A stretch of DNA of 64,000 nucleotides from Schlegelella_A sp036496385 (lineage in GTDB: Bacteria; Pseudomonadota; Gammaproteobacteria; Burkholderiales; Burkholderiaceae_C), in NCBI GenBank assembly GCA_036496385.1, contig DASXLD010000020.1, positions 23,035 through 87,034 on the forward strand, given 5' to 3'. The position numbers were made by a program, and so were the translations under genes. Shown here in pieces: positions 17,268 through 25,107 of the stretch. Under the pieces are notes generated by a model, which worked only from the letters and a program-made list of their open reading frames with translations, was not told where the DNA came from and ran no database searches. Every line of letters begins with the position of its first letter. The stretch's first letter is position 1.

Positions 17268-17537
17268 CTAGCTCTTGCGGTTGGCCGCGACGTGATCGGC
17301 CAGGCTTGCCAGCGACTTGAAGATGCGCACGTTCTCTTCGTCGTCGGAGCGCAGCTGGAAGCCGTAGCGCTGCGAGACGACGAGAGCGACCTCGAGGATG
17401 TCGATCGAGTCGAGGCCGAGCCCCTCGCCGTAGAGCGGCGCTTCCGGATCGATCGTTGCCGGAGCGATGTCGAGATTGAGGGCTTCGACGAGCAGGACGG
17501 CGATCTCGCTCTGCAGTGCGGTTTGGGAAGAAGACAT
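17268..17537 (-). CDS. Acyl carrier protein
   Basis: An 89-residue carrier protein. The phosphopantetheine site is Ser44 in GLGLDSIDILEVAL, and the following helix (VALVVSQRYGFQL) matches the ApeE/ApeF type ACP. It is the first gene of the minus-strand arm of the cluster and would hold the growing or loaded acyl chain. I chose ATG 17537; a GTG 15 nt upstream is an alternative, and neither has a good Shine-Dalgarno. APE clusters usually have two ACPs; only one is seen here. Confidence 0.9.
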   Translation of the reverse strand: MSSSQTALQSEIAVLLVEALNLDIAPATIDPEAPLYGEGLGLDSIDILEVALVVSQRYGFQLRSDDEENVRIFKSLASLADHVAANRKS

Positions 17538-17561
17538 CTGGCTCGGGATCACCGGCGGAAC

Positions 17562-17586
17562 GACCGTTTGAGTCTATCAAACGGTC
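17562..17586. promoter_or_regulatory. Perfect inverted repeat upstream of the ACP operon
   Basis: GACCGTTTGA and its exact complement TCAAACGGTC flank a 5-nt loop, giving a 10-bp perfect stem. It lies between the end of the Bug pseudogene (stop 17602) and the ACP start (17537). It could be an operator for the minus-strand lipid operon or a terminator for the Bug gene; there is no T-run after it. The A+T content of the arms is higher than the surroundings. Confidence 0.5.
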
Positions 17587-17601
17587 CTTCGCCGACCGGG
17601 C

Positions 17602-18590
17602 TCACTCGACCCGCGCTCCCGACGCCTTGACGAGCGGCCGGTACTTGGCGAGCTCGGCCGTGACGAACGCGGCGAAGCGCTCCGGCGCCATCGGCATCGG
17701 CTCGGCGTAGAGGCTCGCCAGGCGGGTGCGTACCTCGCTGCTGCCAAGCGCGTCGACGAACGCCTTGTTCAGCCGCGCCGTCGTTTCCGCCGCCAGGTGC
17801 GCGGGGCCGAAGATGCCGAACCAGGTGTCGATGTCGAAGCGCGCCAATCCGAGCGCCGCCCCGGCCTCGGCGATCGTCGGCACGTCGGGCATCGCGCTCG
17901 ACCGGCCCGCGGTCGTCACCGCGATCGCCTTCAGCCTGCCGGCCTTGACGTTGGCCGATGCCGCGGCGAGGTTGTCGAAGTTGAGGTCGACCTGGCCGGC
18001 GAGCAGCGCGAGCTGCGCCGGATTGCCGCCGGCGTAGGGGATGTGGACCATGTAGATGCCGGCCTCGGTCTTGAACATCTCGCCGGCGAGGTGGCCGGCG
18101 CTGCCGGTGCCGCCCGAGCCGTAGTTGAGCTTGCCCGGATTCCTCTTCGCGTAGGCGACGAGATCGGCGACGCTGGCGATGCCGAGCCGCGACGCGACGT
18201 CGGGACTCATGACGAGCACGTTCGGCACCCGCGCGACGCCGGTGATCGGCGTGAAGTCGCGGATCGGGTCGTACGGCAGCCTGCCATAGAGCCACGGGTT
18301 GATCGCGTGCGTCGCGACCGCACCCATGACGAGCGTCAGGCCGTCGGGCGCAGCCTTGGCGACGGCGTCGGCGCCGATGTTGCCGCCAGCGCCCGGCCGG
18401 TTCTCGACGATGACGACGCCGAGCGTCTCCTTGACCCGTTCGGCGAGCGCGCGGGCGACGATGTCGAGTGGGCCGCCGGCAGGGTAGGGACGATCAGGCG
18501 AAGCGGCTTGCCCTGGGCCGAGGCGAGCCCGACCGCGCCCAGCATCACCGCGCCGATCGTGGCGAGGGCGCCGCGCCGTCTCGAGATCAG
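17602..18590 (-). pseudogene. Bug/TctC-family solute receptor, frameshifted
   Basis: A periplasmic tripartite tricarboxylate transporter receptor split by one missing base. The 5' frame gives a signal peptide (ISRRRGALATIGAVMLG, then VGLASAQGKPLRLIVP). It then breaks exactly where the family's conserved RLIVPYPAGG continues in another frame as YPAGGPLDIVARALAERVK. Restoring one C in the CCC run at 18487-18489 would rejoin them. The rest is intact to the C-terminus (about 300 residues). The 5' end has no ATG, GTG or TTG long enough to cover the signal peptide. The best candidate is a CTG at 18590 that overlaps the upstream stop as CTGA. It may be a true pseudogene or a sequencing error. Confidence 0.8.
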
Positions 18591-19072
18591 AACTTCGGCT
18601 CCGGGGTGCTGTCGTTGTCGCTTGGCGTACAGCGCATCTTGAGATGACCGATCGAGTGGTCATTGATGTCGCGCATGTCGCCTTCGAGTGCGGCGGTCTG
18701 CCGGTCGACCGAGATCCGCACAGTCTGCAACTCGCGCAGGATCGGACTCCAGACGAACATCGTTCCTCTGATCCAGTCGTAATAGATGGTGCTGTTGCGT
18801 ACCGGCGCGTGGAAGACCATCGAATAGAACCCGGGCGTGATGTCGAGCTTCATCTTGTCGCCGACCGGCAGGACGTCAGAGCTCTGGACGAGCGCGAGCG
18901 AGCTGTTGCGCCGAAGGGCCAGATCGAGATGGGCGCTTTTCGCCCGGCCACCGGCCTGGACCTGGCCGCTGCACTTCAGATAGACGCCGAACTCCTGCGC
19001 CGTACCCGGCGCCGCCGCCAGCACGGCCGCTGCGAAGACCAGGAGCCGCACGGCTGCGGAACAGGCGCTCAT
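18587..19072 (-). CDS. Hypothetical periplasmic protein
   Basis: A 161-residue protein I do not recognise. It has a clear signal peptide (VRLLVFAAAVLAAAPGTAQ) and a compact beta-rich body with two cysteines (in YLKCSGQV and MRCTPSDN) that could form a disulfide in the periplasm. The start is ATG 19072. It lies 9 nt downstream of the CsgG/HfaB-like gene on the same strand, so the two are likely co-transcribed and may work together. The stop overlaps the presumed CTG start of the Bug receptor. Confidence 0.7.
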   Translation of the reverse strand: MSACSAAVRLLVFAAAVLAAAPGTAQEFGVYLKCSGQVQAGGRAKSAHLDLALRRNSSLALVQSSDVLPVGDKMKLDITPGFYSMVFHAPVRNSTIYYDWIRGTMFVWSPILRELQTVRISVDRQTAALEGDMRDINDHSIGHLKMRCTPSDNDSTPEPKF

Positions 19073-19081
19073 CAAGACGGC

Positions 19082-19921
19082 CTACTTGCCGACCTTCTTC
19101 GACGCGTTCGTCACCCCGCCCTGCACGCCCAGGGATCCGCCTTCGCCAAGGCCGCCCTCGACGGTTTGTGCCTTGTACTGACGCAGCGTCTCGACCAGCT
19201 TGTTGTAGGCGTCGAAGAAAGCGGCACTGACGAGCTTGCCCTCGTCGGTGTTGACATAGGCGCTGCCGGCGAGCGCGCCGCTGTTGCCGATGCCGATGCC
19301 GCCGAAGCCAAAGCTGGTGTTCTTCGAATAGCCCTCGGCCGCCGCGAGTCTCACCGTCGATCGGATATCGACCAGCGTCAGCACGGTGCCGACCTCGCTC
19401 GACTTCATGTTCAGGTTGCCGAGGACGGAGCCGGCCCGGCCGAGCATATTGCCGAGGCCGCCCATTCGCGCTCCCTCGTTGTCCTTGTTGGCCATCACGA
19501 TCTCGGGCTTGAGCAGATAGTCGGCCACCACCTGCTGACCTTTGCCGCGCGTTGCGCTCTCGCGCGCCTCATCGCCGCGGGAACGCCGTGTCTCGTCATT
19601 GATGCTTTGCTCGCCGGTTCCGCGCTCGACCACGACGAAGCAGTTGGACTTCAGGATCAACATGCTGAGCAGCGGGGCAGTCGACCCGAGCCGGGGTCCG
19701 TAGTAGCGATACCACGCTGCGCCCGTGTCTTCCTGGATGCGCAAGACACCGAGCGTCTTGTTGCAGTGTTCCAGCGTGTCGCCGGCACTGCCGCTGGCGT
19801 TGCCGGCCTGGCCGAACGCCGCCGTCATCGCACCCAGGCACCCTGCGAGAGCCAAGGCCCTCGCAAACGAGTTCTGGCGGTCGATGCTGCCCTTCTCGGC
19901 CGAGGATGCGTGCTCCGTCAT
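19082..19921 (-). CDS. CsgG/HfaB-family protein
   Basis: A 279-residue protein of the CsgG/HfaB family, whose best known members form outer-membrane secretion pores for curli or holdfast proteins. Visible family features are TLGVLRIQEDTGAAWYRYYG, then PLLSMLILKSNCFVVVERG, and VLTLVDIRSTVRLAAAEG. The N-terminus has a hydrophobic segment (ALALAGCLGAMTAAFGQA) that could be a signal peptide; a lipobox-like cysteine occurs in LAGC but the leader is long. No curli subunit or other csg gene is nearby. ATG 19921 has AGGGAG about 7 nt upstream. Confidence 0.8.
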   Translation of the reverse strand: MTEHASSAEKGSIDRQNSFARALALAGCLGAMTAAFGQAGNASGSAGDTLEHCNKTLGVLRIQEDTGAAWYRYYGPRLGSTAPLLSMLILKSNCFVVVERGTGEQSINDETRRSRGDEARESATRGKGQQVVADYLLKPEIVMANKDNEGARMGGLGNMLGRAGSVLGNLNMKSSEVGTVLTLVDIRSTVRLAAAEGYSKNTSFGFGGIGIGNSGALAGSAYVNTDEGKLVSAAFFDAYNKLVETLRQYKAQTVEGGLGEGGSLGVQGGVTNASKKVGK

Positions 19922-20115
19922 GTCGGATCTCCCTGGGTTGTCGACATCTCAAGAAGCTATCTTCGCGGCGTTCAGTGCGGCGTTGCGAGTCGGCGTCCGA
20001 GGCCGGCAAGGGAGCGCTTCGTGGACCGGAACCGCATCTTGGCGGTCGCGACGATGTTGCCAGAGAAGCAGCGGCAAATCCACCGCCGCGCTGGCGCTCC
20101 TCGCCCGGGTTTCTG

Positions 20116-21156
20116 CTAGGCCATCGGCCCGTGCTTGTCGGCTTCCGTGGTGAACGAGTCGGCATAGAACTCGTCGTCGGGCAGGCCGCAGCGGGCGATG
20201 AAGTCGCGCTGCGCCGACTCGACCATGATCGGTGCGCCGCAGGCGTAGACCTGGTGCTCGAGCAGGTTCGGGAAGTCGTGCATGACGGCCTGGTGGACGA
20301 GGCCGGTGCGGCCGTGCCAGTCGTCCTCGGGCCGGGCCTCGGAAAGGACCGGGATGTAGTGCAGCTGCGGCAGGCGCCGCGCTGCATCCTCGGCCCAGTC
20401 GTGCAGGTAGAGGTCGGCTTTGCTGCGGCAGCCCCAATAGAGGTGCGCTTTGCGCTCGATGCCCTTCCAGAGCATGTCCTCGATGATCGCCTTGATCGGC
20501 GCGAAGCCCGTGCCCGAGGCGAGCAGGACGATGGGCTTCTCGGAGTCGCGCAGAAAGAAGCTGCCGAACGGCCCTTCGACGCGCAGGATCTCCTTTTCCT
20601 TCATCGCGCTGAAGACGTGGTCGGTGAACTTGCCGCCCGGCAGGTGGCGGATGTGCAGCTCGAGCTGCGGCTTGTCGACGACGGTGTGCGGTGCGTTGGC
20701 CATCGAGTAGCTGCGCCGCGCGCCGTCGCGCAGGATGAACTCGATGTACTGGCCGGCGCGGTACTGGAACAGGTCGTTCGCCGGCAGCTGCAGCCTGACG
20801 ACGGCGACGTCGGGCGCGGGCTTGTCGATCGCGAGGACGCGGCTCGGCATCTTTCGGATCGCGAACTCGCCGGCGCCGGGAACCGTGCGCGCCTCGAGAA
20901 CGATGTCGGTCTGCGGCGCCGCCTGGCAGGTGAGGATGAGGCCGGTGTGTTCCTCTTCGGGGCTGAGCGCCTTCTGCTGATGCGCGCCGTGGATGACGCG
21001 GCCTTCGAGCAGGCGGCACTTGCACGAGCCGCAAGCGCCGTCGCGGCAGCCGTAGGGAAGGCCGATGCCCTGACGGATCGCGGCCTGGAGGATCGGCTCG
21101 TCGCGCTCGACGCTGAAGCTCTTGCCGCTCGGCTGGACGGTGACGGTGAAAGGCAT
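20116..21156 (-). CDS. 2Fe-2S ferredoxin-reductase, CDP-6-deoxy-delta-3,4-glucoseen reductase-like
   Basis: A 346-residue electron-transfer flavoprotein. The N-terminal plant-type ferredoxin domain has GCRDGACGSCKCRLLEG with three cysteines and the fourth in ILTCQAAP. Next is an FAD domain (RSYSMANAP), then an NAD domain (LLASGTGFAPIKAIIE, YACGAP). It would pass electrons from NAD(P)H to a partner oxygenase or dehydratase. The family name comes from deoxysugar pathways, but many betaproteobacteria carry it alone. It stands by itself here, divergent from the epimerase gene, so its partner is unknown. Confidence 0.88.
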   Translation of the reverse strand: MPFTVTVQPSGKSFSVERDEPILQAAIRQGIGLPYGCRDGACGSCKCRLLEGRVIHGAHQQKALSPEEEHTGLILTCQAAPQTDIVLEARTVPGAGEFAIRKMPSRVLAIDKPAPDVAVVRLQLPANDLFQYRAGQYIEFILRDGARRSYSMANAPHTVVDKPQLELHIRHLPGGKFTDHVFSAMKEKEILRVEGPFGSFFLRDSEKPIVLLASGTGFAPIKAIIEDMLWKGIERKAHLYWGCRSKADLYLHDWAEDAARRLPQLHYIPVLSEARPEDDWHGRTGLVHQAVMHDFPNLLEHQVYACGAPIMVESAQRDFIARCGLPDDEFYADSFTTEADKHGPMA

Positions 21157-21267
21157 CGGAGGGATCGAAAGGGCGGCCCGGCGCGTCGCCTAGACTCGCC
21201 CGATTCTGCCCGTTGCCGTTTCGGCTCGGCCGATGGCGCCGCGACGAGCAGGCCGACTTCCTTCACC

Positions 21268-22185
21268 GTGCTGGACCGACCGACCCGCAACAAGAGACCG
21301 GTGCTGCTGATCGTCGGCTGTGGCGACGTCGGCTTGCGCGTCGCGCGGCTGGTCGCGAAGCGCTGGCGGGTGCTCGCGTTGACGTCGAGCCCGGGCCGCG
21401 TCGACGCGCTGCGCGCGGCCGGCATCCGCCCGCTGCGAGGCGACCTCGATCGGCCGGAATCGCTCGCCCGTCTTGCCGGGCTTGCCGATGCGGTCCTGCA
21501 CCTCGCGCCGCCGGCATCGACAGGTGCGAGCGATTTGCGCACTGCGCATCTCGTTCACGCCCTGGCACGGTCGATCCGTCTCGGCCGGATCGTCTACGCG
21601 TCGACGAGCGGCGTCTACGGCGACCGCAGCGGAGCGCTGACGAGCGAAACCGCTCCGGCGCGGCCGGCGAGCGAGCGCGCGCGCCGGCGCGCCGACGCCG
21701 AGGAGCGCCTGCGCCGTTTCGGCCGCGGCCACCGCACCAGGGTGACACTGCTGCGCGTGCCCGGCATCTACGCGCTCGACCGGGTCGGCGGCGATCCGCG
21801 CGAGCGCGTCGCGCGCGGCACGCCGGTGCTCGCCGCCGCCGACGACGTCTACACCGGTCACATCCACGCCGACGACCTGGCGCGCGCCTGCGTCGCCGCA
21901 TTGCACCGCGGCCGGCCGCAGCGCGTCGTCAACGTCGTCGACGACAGCGACCTGCGCATGGGCGACTACTTCGACTTCGTCGCCGATCGCTTCGGCCTGG
22001 CCCGGCCGCCGCGCCTGACACGCAGCGTCGCGTCGGCGCAGCTGTCGCCGCTGCAGATGAGCTTTCTCGGCGAGTCGCGCCGCCTCGTCAACGTGCGCAT
22101 GAAGCGCGAGCTCCGGCTCGTGCTGCGCCATCCGACCGTCGCCGACGGCCTCGCCGCCGCCGCGGCGCCGCGCTCGCGCGAGTGA
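21268..22185 (+). CDS. NAD-dependent epimerase/dehydratase family protein (YeeZ-like extended SDR)
   Basis: A 305-residue extended-SDR-type protein. The N-terminal Rossmann motif is VGCGDVGLRVA, shorter than the classical GxxGxxG form and typical of the YeeZ-like subfamily. YASTSGVYGD carries the Ser and Tyr of the active region. LRVPGIYALDR and HADDLARACVAAL are further family blocks. The substrate is unknown. GTG 21268 is the first usable start and no ATG precedes the Rossmann strand. A hydroxyacid dehydrogenase gene follows after 14 nt and is probably co-transcribed. Confidence 0.85.
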   Translation: MLDRPTRNKRPVLLIVGCGDVGLRVARLVAKRWRVLALTSSPGRVDALRAAGIRPLRGDLDRPESLARLAGLADAVLHLAPPASTGASDLRTAHLVHALARSIRLGRIVYASTSGVYGDRSGALTSETAPARPASERARRRADAEERLRRFGRGHRTRVTLLRVPGIYALDRVGGDPRERVARGTPVLAAADDVYTGHIHADDLARACVAALHRGRPQRVVNVVDDSDLRMGDYFDFVADRFGLARPPRLTRSVASAQLSPLQMSFLGESRRLVNVRMKRELRLVLRHPTVADGLAAAAAPRSRE

Positions 22186-22199
22186 CAATCGGGACGGCA

Positions 22200-23099
22200 A
22201 TGAAGGTCCTGCTCGTCACCCAGCCGATGCCGGCGGCGCCGTTCATCGATGCGATCCGCAGCCGGGCGCCGACGATCGCGCTGCTCGAATACCGCTCGGC
22301 GCTGAGCGATGGCGATCTCGCCGACGTCGACGTCGTCCTCGGCTGGCAGATGCCGAGCGGCCTGCCGTCGCGATTGCCGCGGCTGCGCTGGGTCTGCTCG
22401 GTCGCCGCCGGCGTCGACAAGCTCCTCGCGCCCGACCTCGCGGCCGATGTGCGCGTCTCGCGCATCGTCGATCGCGAGCAGGCCTCGGGGATGGCGCAGT
22501 TCGTGGTCGCGATGGCGCTGCGCCGCGCGCGCGACCTCGAGCGCTACGACGTGCAGCAGCGCGAGCGCGCCTGGCTGCGCCAGCCGACGCCGATGGCGCG
22601 GCATCGCGTCGGCGTTCTCGGCACCGGCGCGACCGGCAGCGAGATCGCCGACTGGCTCGAGCGCTGCGGCCTCGTCGTGCGCGGCTGGAACCGGCGCTCT
22701 CCCGAAAGCCTGCACGGGCTGCTCGCGCGAAGCGAGATCGTCGTCTGCGCGCTGCCGCTGACGGCCGCGACCGAGGGCATCCTCGATGCCGCGGCCTTCG
22801 CGGCGATGCCGCGCGGCGCCTATCTCATCAACGTCGCCCGCGGCGCGCACGTCGTCGAGACCGATCTGATCGCAGCGGTTCGCTCCGGCCACCTGAGCGG
22901 CGCAGCCCTCGACGTCCAGCGTCGCGAGCCACTGCCCGCTGACGACCCGCTGTGGACGGTGCCCGGCATCACGATCACGCCGCACATCGCTGCCCAGCCG
23001 TCGACCGCGACGATCGCCGACCAGTTCGTCGTCAGCGCTGATGCGCTCGTCCACGGCAAGCCCCTGCCGAACGAAGTCGACCGCTCGCGCGGCTATTGA
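22200..23099 (+). CDS. D-2-hydroxyacid dehydrogenase, glyoxylate/hydroxypyruvate reductase-like
   Basis: A 299-residue NAD(P)-dependent 2-hydroxyacid dehydrogenase of the GhrA-like group. The nucleotide motif is GVLGTGATGSEIA. The catalytic Arg is in NVARGAHVVE, an acidic residue lies in LDVQRREPLP, and the catalytic His in ITPHIAAQPS. All expected residues are present. It would reduce glyoxylate, hydroxypyruvate or a similar 2-oxoacid. ATG 22200 lies 14 nt after the epimerase stop. It contrasts with the degenerate homologue at 28953. Confidence 0.9.
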   Translation: MKVLLVTQPMPAAPFIDAIRSRAPTIALLEYRSALSDGDLADVDVVLGWQMPSGLPSRLPRLRWVCSVAAGVDKLLAPDLAADVRVSRIVDREQASGMAQFVVAMALRRARDLERYDVQQRERAWLRQPTPMARHRVGVLGTGATGSEIADWLERCGLVVRGWNRRSPESLHGLLARSEIVVCALPLTAATEGILDAAAFAAMPRGAYLINVARGAHVVETDLIAAVRSGHLSGAALDVQRREPLPADDPLWTVPGITITPHIAAQPSTATIADQFVVSADALVHGKPLPNEVDRSRGY

Positions 23100-23107
23100 A
23101 GTCGCGG

Positions 23108-23121
23108 CGAAGCCGGCTTCG
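23108..23121. terminator. Candidate palindrome between convergent genes
   Basis: CGAAGCCGGCTTCG is a perfect 14-nt palindrome in the 23-nt gap between the convergent stops at 23099 and 23123. As a hairpin it gives a 5-bp stem with a CCGG loop. There is no T-run. Confidence 0.3.
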
Positions 23122-23122
23122 A

Positions 23123-24223
23123 TCACACTCCTCTCGGGCGGCTCAAGGTCGACATCCGGTCGACCGCGTGCACCGTCGTCTCCAGGGTCTGCGTGTCGCG
23201 GCGGATCTTGAGGACGACCTCGCGCTCGGGCGGCGCGTCGCGCCAGAGCGCCCGGTAGAAGCCGGCGAGGTCGACGACGCGCGTTCCATCGACGGCGAGG
23301 ATGACATCGCCGCGCTGCAGGCCGGCCGACTCCGAGGGGCCGTCGGGCGCGAGCCGGACGACGTGAACGGCGCCGCCGATCTCGACGCAGTTCAGCCCGA
23401 GCCACGCGCGAACGCTGCTGCGCGCACTGCCGCTCGCCTTGAGCTCGTCGAGGATCGGCTTCAGCAGGTCGACCGGAACGAACATGTTGCCGCGCAGCGG
23501 TGCGCCGGTGCCGGCTGCGTTGCCGACCAGGAGCGAACCGACGCCGACGAGCTCACCCTCGACATTGAAGAGGCCGGCGCCGCTGTGGTCGGTGCGCGCG
23601 GGTGCAGTGAAGATGGCGCCTTCGATGTGATATTCCCAGTAACCGGAGAACGGCCGCCGCGAGACCATGCGCGCGATGCTGAGGTCGCGATCGTCGCCGC
23701 CGCTGGCGACGACGAGCGGCTCGTCGGCAGAGATCCTGGCCGAGACGCCGAGCGACGCCGGCTCGACGCCGAGCGGAGCGAGCGCCTGCACGAGGCCGAA
23801 CCCGGACGCGACGTCGTAGGCAACGACGCGCGCCGGCACCCGGCGGCCGCTGGCGGCGACGAGGTCGACGTGGTCGGCCTCGAGGATCAGGTAGCCGATC
23901 GTGAGCACCAGGCCGTCGCTGCCGATGAGGACGCCGGAGCCCTGGCGCTCGCGTCCCAGCGTCGCGATCGAGCGCGCGTCCTCGAGCGCGATCGCCTCGA
24001 TGCCGACCACCGCGCCGCTGGCGCGCGCCAGCGCCGCCTTGTGCGTCTCGAGCCTGGCGATCAGGACATGGGCTTCATCGGCGGTCGGTCCGATCACGTC
24101 GGCCGCGCGTGCGGCCGTGCCGACCAGCAACATCGCCGCCAGCACCCCGGCAAATCCTCGTCGAACGCTGCGGCCGAAGGGTCCGGGTGCGGGGCTGGGG
24201 CGGAATGGCTGGACGCGGTTCAT
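23123..24223 (-). CDS. Trypsin-like fold PDZ protein lacking the S1C catalytic triad
   Basis: A 366-residue secreted protein with a signal peptide (GFAGVLAAMLLVGTAARA), a trypsin-like domain of the DegP/S1C type and a C-terminal PDZ domain (AWLGLNCVEIGG to about residue 350). In active S1C proteases the histidine sits in LTNxHV. Here the equivalent is VLTIGYLILEAD, with no His. The catalytic Asp region reads DVASGFGLVQA instead of DxxxDLAVL. The Ser region is DHSGAGL rather than GNSGGP. So it is probably a non-catalytic binding or chaperone-like protein in the periplasm. It stands alone, upstream of no obvious partner. Confidence 0.8.
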   Translation of the reverse strand: MNRVQPFRPSPAPGPFGRSVRRGFAGVLAAMLLVGTAARAADVIGPTADEAHVLIARLETHKAALARASGAVVGIEAIALEDARSIATLGRERQGSGVLIGSDGLVLTIGYLILEADHVDLVAASGRRVPARVVAYDVASGFGLVQALAPLGVEPASLGVSARISADEPLVVASGGDDRDLSIARMVSRRPFSGYWEYHIEGAIFTAPARTDHSGAGLFNVEGELVGVGSLLVGNAAGTGAPLRGNMFVPVDLLKPILDELKASGSARSSVRAWLGLNCVEIGGAVHVVRLAPDGPSESAGLQRGDVILAVDGTRVVDLAGFYRALWRDAPPEREVVLKIRRDTQTLETTVHAVDRMSTLSRPRGV

Positions 24224-24306
24224 GCGGCCTCCTGATGCCGATGCATCAGCATGAGCGCTTGCAGATAGCGTGCCCGCGTCAGGGGCAAATTGCCGACGAC
24301 CGGCGG

Positions 24307-24894
24307 TCAGCGGCGGCCGAACGGCGCCTGGCCGCGCCAATAACGCAGCATCAGCAGGCCGCCGAGCATGCCGCCGAGGTGCGCGAAGTGGGCGACGCCC
24401 GAGTTCAGGACGTAGACGCCCTGATAGAGCTCGAGGACGCCGTACAGCGCGACCAGCCATTTCGCCTTCATCGGAATGACGAAGAAGAGCAGGATGGTGC
24501 GGTTCGGGAACAGCATCGCGAACGCGAGCAGCAGGCCGAACAGGCCGCCAGAGGCGCCGATCGTCGGCGCCATCGCGCCGAGCAGCCAATCGACGACCAG
24601 CTGCGTCAACCCGGCAGCGATCACGCTCGCGGTGTAGAACTGGAGGAAACGCTTCTGGCCCCATACGTGCTCGAGCTCGCTGCCGAACATCCACAGGCCG
24701 AGCATGTTGAAGAACAAGTGGTTGAAGTTGCCGTGCAGGAACGAGTAGCTGACGATCTGCCACGGCCAGAAGCCGTGGTTGACTGGCCAGAGCGCAAACG
24801 GTCCGAGCAAACCGGGGTCGACCAGCTCACCGAGAAAGAAAATCGCCACGTTGGCGAGCAGCAGTGCCTGAGTGACGGGGAGAAGCGGGGGCAT
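24307..24894 (-). CDS. Rhomboid family intramembrane serine protease
   Basis: A 195-residue six-helix rhomboid. The catalytic Ser is in GASGGLFG and the catalytic His in HFAHLGG. The conserved WxxxSYSFLHGNFNHLFFNM region and a WG-containing loop are also present. It would cleave transmembrane substrates inside the inner membrane. The length is that of a minimal bacterial rhomboid without a cytosolic domain. It lies 83 nt upstream, on the same strand, of the degenerate protease-like gene and is divergent from tRNA-Leu. Confidence 0.92.
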   Translation of the reverse strand: MPPLLPVTQALLLANVAIFFLGELVDPGLLGPFALWPVNHGFWPWQIVSYSFLHGNFNHLFFNMLGLWMFGSELEHVWGQKRFLQFYTASVIAAGLTQLVVDWLLGAMAPTIGASGGLFGLLLAFAMLFPNRTILLFFVIPMKAKWLVALYGVLELYQGVYVLNSGVAHFAHLGGMLGGLLMLRYWRGQAPFGRR

Positions 24895-24970
24895 GCGGAG
24901 GCGTTCTCGAGTCGCGCGTGACGGCGAGTCTAGGGCCTGTATGGCAAACTGCCTCCCGCGTGCGTGCACC

Positions 24971-25055
24971 GCCTCGGTGGCGAAATTGGTAGACGCGCGG
25001 GACTCAAAATCCCGTTCCGCGAGGAGTGTCGGTTCGATTCCGACCCGAGGCACCA
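24971..25055 (+). tRNA. tRNA-Leu (CAA anticodon)
   Basis: The acceptor stem GCCTCGG pairs with CCGAGGC, followed by discriminator A and an encoded CCA. The anticodon loop CTCAAAA lies between CGGGA and TCCCG and gives anticodon CAA, reading UUG. The long variable arm after the anticodon stem (about 85 nt in total) and the TTCGATTC T-loop confirm a class II leucine tRNA. It sits between the divergent rhomboid gene and cysM. Confidence 0.96.
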
Positions 25056-25107
25056 ACTTTGGCACTGTGCCTGCACGCTGCGTGCGAACTGGCGAGAATC
25101 GGCATCG

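Noticed and set aside
24971..25055. tRNA-Leu as an integration site for a mobile element.
   Set aside because: No integrase, direct repeat of the tRNA 3' end or change in composition is seen next to it.
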